From Brevibacterium epidermidis NBRC 14811 (GTDB lineage: Bacteria > Actinomycetota > Actinomycetes > Actinomycetales > Brevibacteriaceae): a stretch of DNA of 64,000 nucleotides. Both the position numbers and the translations under genes were made by a program. Below are positions 45,557 to 52,650 of the stretch, in pieces (the stretch's first letter is position 1; each line of letters starts with the position of its first letter). The notes beneath the pieces are model-generated. The model was not told the origin of the DNA, did not search any database, and saw only the letters and a program-made list of their open reading frames with translations. The stretch is taken from assembly GCF_001570805.1 (NCBI RefSeq), contig NZ_BCSJ01000018.1, forward strand, positions 62,001 through 126,000, written 5' to 3'.

Positions 45557-46516
45557 ATGACCACCGACGGCTCCATCAGCACCGCTTCTCATCCAACCGC
45601 TCCATTGCCGCTCCCGGCGGAGGGCACCGCCACGGATGACACCCGAACTGCCGCCATCTCGTTCACTGGCGTGGGCAAGCGCTTCGGTGCGAAGTCCGTC
45701 CTCGACGGGCTCGACTTCCATGTCCGCAGGGGCGAAGTCTTCGCCCTCCTCGGCTCCAACGGCACAGGAAAGACCACCTGCATCAATATCCTCACCACCC
45801 TCGTCCGCCCGGACACCGGATCGGTTCGGGTCATGGATGTCGATGTGTGCGAATCACCCGCCGAGGCGAAACGTCGCTTCGCAGTCACCGGTCAGTCTGC
45901 GGCCGTCGACGCCCACCTCACGGCCGAGGAGAATCTCGTCCTCCTCGGCCGCCTCTCCGGACTGAGCCGTCGCGCCGCGAAGGCGAGAAGCCGGGAGCTG
46001 GCCGAGAAGCTCAGTCTCACAGCCTTCTTGTCCGCTCGGGTCGCCGCGCTCTCCGGCGGCATGCGTCGCCGCCTCGACCTGGCGCTCAGTCTGGTCGTCC
46101 CGGTCGAGGTGCTCATTCTCGATGAACCCACCACCGGTCTGGACACCCGCTCCCGGCAGGAGCTGTGGAACGAGGTCGGCGAGCTCTCCCGAGGCGGCGC
46201 GACGGTGTTCCTCACCACGCAGTACCTCGACGAAGCCGATGCCCTGGCCGATCGGATCGGGTTGCTCGACAGCGGACGCATGGCGGGCCTGGGCACACCG
46301 GCAGAGCTCAAGGCACGCATCGGCGAAGACACCGTGTCCATCCGCGGAAGCGACGGGACCCAGCTGGATGAGATTCCCACAGACGGCACCGTCGACGGCC
46401 TCGCCTCGGCGATCGAGCCGTGGGTCGGTCGATCGTCCCGGGCCTCAGTGTCCCTGCACAGTCCCAGCCTCGATGATGTCTTCCTCGCCTTCACCTCGGC
46501 CGACAAGCCTCACTGA
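45557..46516 (+). CDS. ABC transporter ATPase, daunorubicin-resistance (DrrA) type
   Basis: The 319-residue ABC ATPase carries Walker A GSNGTGKT (near residue 72), the signature ALSGGMRRRLDLALSLV, Walker B VEVLILDEPTTGLDTRSRQE, and the H-loop region replaced by TTQYLDEADALADRIGLL (Gln before Tyr, as in DrrA). The C-terminal 80 residues form the DrrA-specific domain. It probably energises export of a hydrophobic drug or metabolite with the permease downstream. AGAGGA precedes the ATG. The divergent TetR gene suggests substrate-induced expression. Confidence 0.9.
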   Translation: MTTDGSISTASHPTAPLPLPAEGTATDDTRTAAISFTGVGKRFGAKSVLDGLDFHVRRGEVFALLGSNGTGKTTCINILTTLVRPDTGSVRVMDVDVCESPAEAKRRFAVTGQSAAVDAHLTAEENLVLLGRLSGLSRRAAKARSRELAEKLSLTAFLSARVAALSGGMRRRLDLALSLVVPVEVLILDEPTTGLDTRSRQELWNEVGELSRGGATVFLTTQYLDEADALADRIGLLDSGRMAGLGTPAELKARIGEDTVSIRGSDGTQLDEIPTDGTVDGLASAIEPWVGRSSRASVSLHSPSLDDVFLAFTSADKPH

Positions 46517-46574
46517 CCACCCGCACCTCTGCCCGCGCCGCCGTGCATCATCACCGTCCAGAGAGGACACCGCA

Positions 46575-47420
46575 ATGTCACACAGTCACCCGACCACCAC
46601 GTCCGCGACAGCAGCAGCACCGAACGCAGCCGACCTCCCCCGCCGGACGACCCGGACACGCCCTCACGGATTCTCCGCCGATGCGACCTTCATCGGCAGA
46701 AGCCTGCGTCACGCTGTTCGAGACGTCGAATCACTGCTCATGGCCGTCGCTCTGCCGGTCATGCTCATGCTCATGTTCACCTTCGTCTTCGGCGGCGCCC
46801 TCGATCCCGATGGCGGATACGTCGACTACGTCGTCCCAGGAATCGTCCTCACCTGCGCCGGCTTCGGTGCCGCTTCGACTTCGCTCTCGGTGGCCTCGGA
46901 TATGACCTCCGGGTTCGTCGACCGGCTGCGGACGATGCCCGTGCGAGCGTCTGCTGTCATCACCGGCCACGTTGTGGCGAGCCTTGCAAGGAATCTGTTC
47001 GCGACCTCCGTCGTCCTCCTCGTCGCCGTCGCCATCGGGTTCCGACCCTCCGCAGGAGTCGGAGAGTGGCTGGCGACCATCGGACTCGTCGCTCTCTACA
47101 TTCTGGCGATCACGTATCTCTTCGCCGCCATCGGCCTCGCCGCAAAATCTCCCGAATCCGCAAACGGGTACGGTTTCATCCTCCTCTTCCTCCCCTACGT
47201 CTCCAGCGCATTCGTGCCCGTCGAGACCATGCCGAGGTGGTTGGAGGTGTTCGCCGACAACCAGCCGATCACTCCGATCATCGACGCCCTGCGAGCATTG
47301 CTCATCGGCACCGATATGGGCGCCTCACTCTATCTCGCCGTCGGCTGGTGTCTGCTCATTCTCGCCGTGACAGCGGTATGGGCCGCAGTGCTGTTCAACG
47401 CGAAGGCCGGACGTCGCTGA
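46575..47420 (+). CDS. ABC-2 type permease (DrrB-like)
   Basis: The 281-residue permease has six hydrophobic segments (for example ESLLMAVALPVMLMLMFTFV, VLLVAVAIGF, GLVALYILAITYLFAAIGLA and YLAVGWCLLILAVTAVWAAV). It also has the DrrB-type motif DYVVPGIVLTCAGF. The N-terminal 35 residues are polar. The ATG at 46575 follows GAGAGGACACCGCA, 58 nt after the ATPase stop. Together they make a two-gene exporter; the substrate is unknown. Confidence 0.9.
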   Translation: MSHSHPTTTSATAAAPNAADLPRRTTRTRPHGFSADATFIGRSLRHAVRDVESLLMAVALPVMLMLMFTFVFGGALDPDGGYVDYVVPGIVLTCAGFGAASTSLSVASDMTSGFVDRLRTMPVRASAVITGHVVASLARNLFATSVVLLVAVAIGFRPSAGVGEWLATIGLVALYILAITYLFAAIGLAAKSPESANGYGFILLFLPYVSSAFVPVETMPRWLEVFADNQPITPIIDALRALLIGTDMGASLYLAVGWCLLILAVTAVWAAVLFNAKAGRR

Positions 47421-47448
47421 ATAGCTGCGGACGCCTCGGTGATCGAGT

Positions 47449-48180
47449 TCAGAAGTCGATCGCGATAGGAGCGTTCTCGTCCCATTCGCGGGCCCAGCCG
47501 AGGTGGTCGAGGGCGAAGTCGAGGATGCCGGCGGTGAAGCCCCAGACCTTGAGGACTCCGACGTCGAAGGCCGGGGTCGAGAACTTCAGATCGGGGCGCG
47601 CAAAGGTGCCGCGATTGGCAGGGGCGACGAGGTCGGCGATGGCCACCCGATAGACGGAGTAGGACTCCCGCTGATCCATCACCTGCACGCGGCCCGGCTG
47701 ACGCCAGTAGCCGACCACCGGCGTCACCTCGAACTTCGAGACCGGGATGTAGAGCGGGTCCATCTCACCGAGCACTTCGACGGTCTCCGGGGAGATTCCC
47801 GCTTCCTCCTCCGCTTCACGCAGCGCCGCGGCCGCCATGGAATGGTCTTCGGGATCACGGCCGCCTCCGGGGAAGGCGACCTGACCGGGATGGTGACGCA
47901 GGGTCGCAGCCCTTTGGAGCAGCACGATGTCGACATCGGCGACACCGATTTCGGCCAGGCGTGATGCCTCTGAGCGCCCCGCCTCGGTGCGCGCTTCTCC
48001 CCCACGTCCGAAGAGCATGAGCACGGCGGCGTCACGAGCGGCATCCTTTGCCGAATCCTTCTGCCGGCGCAGCCACAGCGGGGACCCGTGCGAGGTGGCG
48101 AAGTCTTCGAGCTGACCGCGCAGGACACCATCGGCGATCGTCGCCGATTCGGGTGGAATGTCGGGGATTTCGGTGCTCAC
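47449..48180 (-). CDS. NUDIX hydrolase (CoA pyrophosphatase-like)
   Basis: The 243-residue protein resembles the NudL/CoA-pyrophosphatase group: VLMLFGRGGEARTE, LLQRAATLRHHPGQVAFPGG (the UPF0035-type LRSHxGQVxFPGG motif), and the NUDIX box GGGRDPEDHSMAAAALREAE followed by EEAGI. It probably cleaves CoA or a related nucleotide diphosphate. The GTG at 48180 overlaps the nth stop by 4 nt (GTGA); the longer frame from 48453 lies inside nth and is rejected. It is homologous in position to Rv3672c of M. tuberculosis. Confidence 0.88.
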   Translation of the reverse strand: MSTEIPDIPPESATIADGVLRGQLEDFATSHGSPLWLRRQKDSAKDAARDAAVLMLFGRGGEARTEAGRSEASRLAEIGVADVDIVLLQRAATLRHHPGQVAFPGGGRDPEDHSMAAAALREAEEEAGISPETVEVLGEMDPLYIPVSKFEVTPVVGYWRQPGRVQVMDQRESYSVYRVAIADLVAPANRGTFARPDLKFSTPAFDVGVLKVWGFTAGILDFALDHLGWAREWDENAPIAIDF

Positions 48181-48953
48181 TGTCCGTCCTCGGAGGCGGC
48201 CTCCTCGGCGGGGGTGGCCAAGGGCGCCATTTCGAAACGGAGCATGGCGCGGGCCTTCTCCGGGTCGAGCTCCCCGATGCCGAACGAAGGGCACAGCGCA
48301 CTCAGCGGGCAGGCGCCGCAGGCGGGCTTGCGGGAATGGCAGATGCGCCGGCCGTGGAAGATCACCCGATGCGAGAGCATGGTGAGGTCCCTCTTCGGGA
48401 ACAGCGCCGCGATCTCGTGTTCGGCCTTGACCGGATCGGTCTCCTCCGTCCAACCGAAGCGGCGGGCCAGCCGGCCCATATGGGTGTCAACGGTCAGCCC
48501 CGGGGTGTCGAAGGCGTTGCCGAGGACGACGTTCGCGGTCTTGCGCCCGACTCCGGCGAGCTTGACGAGCTTGTCGAGCTTGTTCGGCACCTCGCCGTCG
48601 TACTCGTCGACGAGTTCGTTCGCGAGTTTGACGATGTTGCGGGCCTTCGCCCGGTAGAACCCGGTGGAGCGGATGTGCTCCTCGACCTCGACGAGGTTGG
48701 CCACGGCCAGGGCGTGGGCGTCGGGGAAGGCGGCGAAGAGGCTCGGGGTCACCGAATTGACGCGGATATCGGTGGTCTGAGCGGAGAGGACGGTGGCGAT
48801 GAGCAGCTGGAACGGGGTCTCGAAATCGAGTTCGCATTTCGCGTTCGGGTACACCTCGGCGAGGACGCGATGGATCTTGCGGGCCCGGCGTGTCCGGCCC
48901 AGCGGGGTCTCCTTCGCGAATTTCCGCGCGCTCTTCTCTGCCACAGTCAACAC
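48177..48953 (-). CDS. nth: endonuclease III (DNA glycosylase/AP lyase)
   Basis: It excises oxidised pyrimidines in base excision repair. The 258 residues contain the helix-hairpin-helix LVKLAGVGRKTANVVLG with the catalytic Lys, the catalytic Asp in LTVDTHMGRLARR, and the iron-sulfur motif CHSRKPACGACPLSALC (C-x6-C-x2-C-x5-C). N- and C-terminal extensions of about 20 and 30 residues are beyond the E. coli length. It is co-translated with the NUDIX gene downstream and divergent from the GlxR-type gene. Confidence 0.95.
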   Translation of the reverse strand: MLTVAEKSARKFAKETPLGRTRRARKIHRVLAEVYPNAKCELDFETPFQLLIATVLSAQTTDIRVNSVTPSLFAAFPDAHALAVANLVEVEEHIRSTGFYRAKARNIVKLANELVDEYDGEVPNKLDKLVKLAGVGRKTANVVLGNAFDTPGLTVDTHMGRLARRFGWTEETDPVKAEHEIAALFPKRDLTMLSHRVIFHGRRICHSRKPACGACPLSALCPSFGIGELDPEKARAMLRFEMAPLATPAEEAASEDGQ

Positions 48954-49158
48954 GACTCACCATCCTAATCCGTGCCCTGTCATTCCGCAGTCATGCCGGT
49001 CACACCCTCGAATCGTGCTCATGCGCCCGGAACTGGCCGTCTGCGGGAATGGTGTGGGCGGGAGTAGTGTCGGGCGACGCGGAAGGCGTTTTCATACTGA
49101 TGGGCCACACTCCCGCGTCTTTGCTGGTATCGATGCAGATGACCAGGTAGATTTATGT

Positions 49159-49169
49159 GTGATTATCAC
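49159..49169. promoter_or_regulatory. palindrome just upstream of the glxR-type gene
   Basis: GTGATTATCAC is a perfect 11-nt palindrome directly before the ribosome-binding site AAGGAGGA. Its half-sites resemble CRP half-sites but with a shorter spacer than TGTGA-N6-TCACA, so autoregulation is only a possibility. Confidence 0.35.
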
Positions 49170-49184
49170 GACAAGGAGGAACCA

Positions 49185-49862
49185 GTGGATATTGAAGTGG
49201 TGCGGGGCGCGACGCTCTTCGCAGGTCTGGACGATGAAGCCACCAGTGCATTGATGAAGTTCATGAACCCGCGGAGCCTCCGTCGGGGAACCGTGCTCTT
49301 CCATGAGGGCGATGCCGGTGACGAGCTCTACATCGTCTCCTCGGGCAAGCTCAAGATCGGCCGCGAGTCCTCCGATGGCCGCGAGAACCTGCTGTCCGTG
49401 GTCGGCCCCGGCGAGATCATCGGTGAGCTCAGCCTCTTCGATCCGGGCCCACGTTCGACCTCCGTCACCGCTGTGTCCCAGTCCGAGCTGCTCAGCCTCA
49501 AGCACGACGACCTCACCACCTGGCTCAATGAGCGCCCGCAGGCCGCAATGAACCTGCTCAAAGCTCTCGCCCAGCGTCTGCGCCGGACGAACGAGACCGT
49601 CGGCGACCTCGTCTTCTCCGACGTGCCCGGCCGCGTCGCCAAGGCGCTGCTCGACCTGGCCGCCCGCTTCTCGAAGCCGGCTCCCGACGGTGTGCTCGTC
49701 GCTCACGACCTCACCCAGGAAGAGCTGGCTCAGCTCGTCGGTGCTTCCCGTGAGACCGTGAACAAGGCACTGGCCGACTTCGCCGCCCGCGGCTTCATCC
49801 GCCTCGAAGCTCGCTCCGTCGTCATCCTCGACATGGACCGTATGCGCAACCGCGCCCGCTGA
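49185..49862 (+). CDS. glxR: Crp/Fnr-family cAMP-type regulator (GlxR/Crp orthologue)
   Basis: The 225-residue protein has an N-terminal cyclic-nucleotide domain (LRRGTVLFHEGDAGDELYIV, then IIGELSLFDPGPRSTSVTAV with the Glu and Arg that hold cAMP) and a C-terminal winged helix (LTQEELAQLVGASRETVNKA). Length and motifs match corynebacterial GlxR and mycobacterial Crp, global regulators of carbon use and respiration. The GTG at 49185 has AAGGAGGA seven bases upstream; the ATG at 49155 is not preferred. Its place beside nth is conserved. A strong terminator follows. Confidence 0.92.
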   Translation: MDIEVVRGATLFAGLDDEATSALMKFMNPRSLRRGTVLFHEGDAGDELYIVSSGKLKIGRESSDGRENLLSVVGPGEIIGELSLFDPGPRSTSVTAVSQSELLSLKHDDLTTWLNERPQAAMNLLKALAQRLRRTNETVGDLVFSDVPGRVAKALLDLAARFSKPAPDGVLVAHDLTQEELAQLVGASRETVNKALADFAARGFIRLEARSVVILDMDRMRNRAR

Positions 49863-49912
49863 CCCTCCCAGCGACGTCCGGCCGCTGTGGCCGGGTGAAT
49901 CGCCGCGATGCA

Positions 49913-49947
49913 AGGACGCCCCAGCCGATTCGGCTGGGGCGTCCTTC
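49913..49947. terminator. 17-bp stem-loop between glxR-type gene and MBL gene
   Basis: Arms AAGGACGCCCCAGCCGA and TCGGCTGGGGCGTCCTT are perfect around a single central base; it serves the convergent genes on both sides. Confidence 0.88.
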
Positions 49948-49969
49948 ACGTTCGGGCGGCGAGCCTCGT

Positions 49970-50734
49970 TCAGGCATCGTCGGCGGGCAGGGCGTCGAGA
50001 TAGGCCAGCTGCGCCTTGACGATCTGTTCGGCCGCCGGTCGCACGCTCGGGTCGACGTCGTGGTAGACGATGTCACAGACCTCCGAGGCGGTGCTCGCTC
50101 CCTGTTCGAGTGCCGCTTTGACCTGTTCGATGCGTTCGAGCCGGTGTGAGCGGTAGTAGTCGATCACCTCGGCGGGAGCGTCGATCCGCTCACCGTGGGC
50201 CGGTTCGATGATCGCGAACTCGCCGTCGTCGAGCAGTTCCCGCAACCGGTCGAGGGAGTTCAGGTAGTCGCGCAGCGAGCCTTCCGGATGGGTGACGATC
50301 GTCGTCCCCTCTCCCAGGATCGTGTCGCCGCTGTAGAGGGCTCCGGCGTGGATGAGGCTGATGCTGTCGCTCGTGTGTCCGGGGGTGGCGACGACGCGCA
50401 GCACGTCGGCCGGGGTGGAGCCGAAGGCGATCTCGTCGCCGTCGGCCACCGGGTCGGTATGGCGGGCGAATCGCCCGAGCACGGCGTAGACGGGCACCTC
50501 GGGGGCCCACTGTTCGATGCTTCCGAGCATCTCGGAATGGTCGGCGTGCTGGTGAGTGAGCACGATGGCCGTCAGATCACGGTCGGCCACCTCGGCGAGG
50601 AAGGCCTGCCGGTGTTCGGCCATCTCCGGGCCGGGGTCGATGAGGACCGCAGAGGTGTCATCCTGGCTGGTGAGCACGTAGGTGTTCGTTCCGGTCAGGG
50701 TCATCGGGCCGGGATTGTTCGCACGGATTCTCAT
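49970..50734 (-). CDS. MBL-fold metallohydrolase (LACTB2-like)
   Basis: The 254-residue metallo-beta-lactamase-fold protein has the metal motif LTHQHADHSEM, the further ligands in VVATPGHTSDS and LYSGDTILGEG, and PAHGERI. A C-terminal helical domain (DYYRSHRLERIEQVKAALEQ) resembles the winged helix of LACTB2-type proteins, which act on RNA or small thioesters. It overlaps the upstream NUDIX-like gene by 4 nt and is the last gene of the four-gene operon; in mycobacteria the homologue (Rv3677c) likewise neighbours crp and ridA. Confidence 0.88.
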   Translation of the reverse strand: MRIRANNPGPMTLTGTNTYVLTSQDDTSAVLIDPGPEMAEHRQAFLAEVADRDLTAIVLTHQHADHSEMLGSIEQWAPEVPVYAVLGRFARHTDPVADGDEIAFGSTPADVLRVVATPGHTSDSISLIHAGALYSGDTILGEGTTIVTHPEGSLRDYLNSLDRLRELLDDGEFAIIEPAHGERIDAPAEVIDYYRSHRLERIEQVKAALEQGASTASEVCDIVYHDVDPSVRPAAEQIVKAQLAYLDALPADDA

Positions 50735-51702
50735 GAGTCGTCGTTCTCCTCGTCTGTCGTTTCCTCATCATCGTCACCGCTGAAGGACAGAAAACCGGGG
50801 TTCTGGTCGTTGTCGGTCTCGCCGACGGCCACGGCCCGGTCGCGCAGGCTGCCCTTGCTGTGGGGGTCCTTGCCCGTGTGGATGACGACCTTCCAATCAC
50901 CGTCGTCGATGATCTCCGGACGCAGCGGGTGGACGTTGCGGATCTGCGCCATGGCCGCGCCCACGGTCGGAACCTCGGTGAGGCTTTCGACGATGATGCG
51001 GGCGGCCGCGCCGATGCGGTCGGGGTCCCCTCCCACCTCGGCGAGGACTTGGCCGGGACGTTTCCACCCGGCGGAGGTCTCGTTCGGTGACAGGAAGTCG
51101 ACGTCCTGGCCGAAGGGCACGGTGGCGATGAAGTAGGTGGTGTCGAACCTGTGCAGCTGGGTGGGGGTGTTGATCCAGCGCAGCCACGGTTTGCACAGGT
51201 CGGGGCGCAGCCGCAGATCTCGGTCGCGCAGGACCTGCGACCAGGTCACTTCGTTCGAGAACAGCCGCGATCGGGTGGTGCGCCAGTCCGTCTGCGGTGC
51301 GGCCACGATCTCCCGGTCGACATCCTCGGCGAGCAGAATTCCGGTGGCCGCGAAGGTGATGCGGGCGGCCGCGGAGAAGTGGTGGAGGGCGCGGGATTTG
51401 TTCTCGATGCTCAGCGCACGTGCGCACCGGGCCGAATTCCATCCGGCCAGAGGCAGCTTCCGCACATCGCCCGGGCGCAGGCTGCTGGTGGGGAATGCCC
51501 ACCGATTGCGGTCCTCGACGCCGCGGGCGTCGAGCTGCCGGGTGATGAAGAGTTCCAGCCCGTCCGCGGAGTCCCGGATCAGCACGATCGCCGAGGTGGG
51601 GCGCGGGGCCTCCGGGACGGGCCACCGTCCGTCGGACTGCCAGTGGTCAAGCAGCCACCGCAGTTCCGACGAAACGGGAAGAGTACGTCCGCTAAGCGGC
51701 AT
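50731..51702 (-). CDS. NUDIX-fold protein with degenerate catalytic box
   Basis: The 323-residue protein matches actinobacterial NUDT19-like NUDIX proteins: RPTSAIVLIRDSADGLELFI, then WAFPTSSLRPGDV, and later AARITFAATGILLAEDV. In active members those read AFPGG and RE(L/T)FEETG(I/V)LL. Here the Gly-Gly and the catalytic glutamates are replaced (SS and TFAATG), so it is probably not a metal-dependent pyrophosphatase. An acidic 30-residue tail ends the protein. It overlaps ridA (11 nt) and the MBL gene (4 nt), so it is kept under strict co-translation despite the lost residues. Confidence 0.75.
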   Translation of the reverse strand: MPLSGRTLPVSSELRWLLDHWQSDGRWPVPEAPRPTSAIVLIRDSADGLELFITRQLDARGVEDRNRWAFPTSSLRPGDVRKLPLAGWNSARCARALSIENKSRALHHFSAAARITFAATGILLAEDVDREIVAAPQTDWRTTRSRLFSNEVTWSQVLRDRDLRLRPDLCKPWLRWINTPTQLHRFDTTYFIATVPFGQDVDFLSPNETSAGWKRPGQVLAEVGGDPDRIGAAARIIVESLTEVPTVGAAMAQIRNVHPLRPEIIDDGDWKVVIHTGKDPHSKGSLRDRAVAVGETDNDQNPGFLSFSGDDDEETTDEENDDS

Positions 51703-52165
51703 CGCCTGAGACCTCGACGATGACCTCGACCTCGACGGGGGTGCCCAGGGGCAGAGTGTTCACACCGACCGCGCTGCGGGCGTGCTGCCCACGGTCTCCG
51801 AAGATCTCACCGTAGAGCTCGGACACGCCGTTGATGACGGCCGGCTGCTGGGTGAAGTCGTCGGCGGAGTTGACGAAACCGGTGACCTTGACGACGCGCA
51901 CGATCTTGTCGAGATCGCCGATGACTCCGGCGATGGCGGCCAGAGCGTTGAGCCCGGCGGTGCGTGCCAGCTGGTAACCGGTGTCGAGGTCGACGTCCGT
52001 GCCCAGGTGACCGGTCGCAGGCAGCTTGCCGTCGACGACGGGCAGCTGGCCCGAGGTATAGACGTAATTGCCGGTGCGCAGGGCGGGGACGTAGGCGCCG
52101 GCTGGTGTGGCGATCTCCGGCAGTTCGAGGCCGAGTTCGTTCAGGCGCTCAAGGGTCTTCGACAT
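51692..52165 (-). CDS. ridA: RidA/YjgF-family protein
   Basis: The 157-residue single-domain protein resembles the Rv3678c subgroup: GAYVPALRTGNYVYTSGQLP, GYQLARTAGLNALAAIAGVI and SAVGVNTLPLGTPVEVEVIV. Classic RidA hydrolyses reactive imines and enamines made by PLP enzymes, using an Arg at the RSAVGV-type motif; here that Arg is present (HARSAVGV). It is the second gene of the operon DUF4177-like/ridA/NUDIX-like/MBL, and overlaps the NUDIX-like gene by 11 nt. Confidence 0.9.
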   Translation of the reverse strand: MSKTLERLNELGLELPEIATPAGAYVPALRTGNYVYTSGQLPVVDGKLPATGHLGTDVDLDTGYQLARTAGLNALAAIAGVIGDLDKIVRVVKVTGFVNSADDFTQQPAVINGVSELYGEIFGDRGQHARSAVGVNTLPLGTPVEVEVIVEVSGDAA

Positions 52166-52214
52166 TGTTCTTCTTTCGGTGGGGGTGAGGTGTCAGTGGT
52201 CCTGCCGGTTCAGA

Positions 52215-52370
52215 TCACTCTTTGGGGCGTTTGAGGTAGGCCACGAGTCCGTTGTTGTCGGGGCCGGGGACGACCTGCACGAGTTCGTATCCGTCCTCGC
52301 CCCACTGGTCGAGGATCTGCTTCGTCGCATGGACGATGAGCGGCACGGTGACGTATTCCCACTTGGTCAT
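52215..52370 (-). CDS. small DUF4177-like protein
   Basis: The 51-residue product (MTKWEYVTVPL start, QWGEDGYELVQVVPG centre, YLKRPKE end) matches the DUF4177 pattern in which W and GYELV are conserved. GAGGAGAAT lies directly upstream of the ATG at 52370. A small protein stands at this position in M. tuberculosis too (Rv3678A). Function unknown. It leads the operon with ridA, 49 nt upstream of it. The longer frame to 52523 is not supported. Confidence 0.8.
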   Translation of the reverse strand: MTKWEYVTVPLIVHATKQILDQWGEDGYELVQVVPGPDNNGLVAYLKRPKE

Positions 52371-52650
52371 GATTCTCCTCGTATGTTGGTGCGCCGCCGA
52401 GGCGGTCCGGAGGTGATCCGGTGTGCCGGCCATTCCTTGTGAGCGACGACGCTGGTCCGTTCCCCACACTAGCCCAGACCGGGCAGGCCGAGCACCTGCG
52501 TTCCGAGACGGCAGTGCGACCATGGTCGAGCGGGTGCAGGCACACCGGCAGACGGTACAGCGAAGGCGGGGAGGATCTGGTCCTCCCCGCCTTCGCTGTC
52601 ATGGTGTCCGACGGGTTCTATCGGCCGGTCGCGGTCGACAGGTCAGCGGC

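Noticed and set aside
46122..46574. Longer N-terminus for the ABC permease (start 46122)
   Set aside because: This part overlaps the ATPase gene out of frame and is Pro/Ser/Arg-rich shadow sequence. A proper ribosome-binding site precedes the ATG at 46575.
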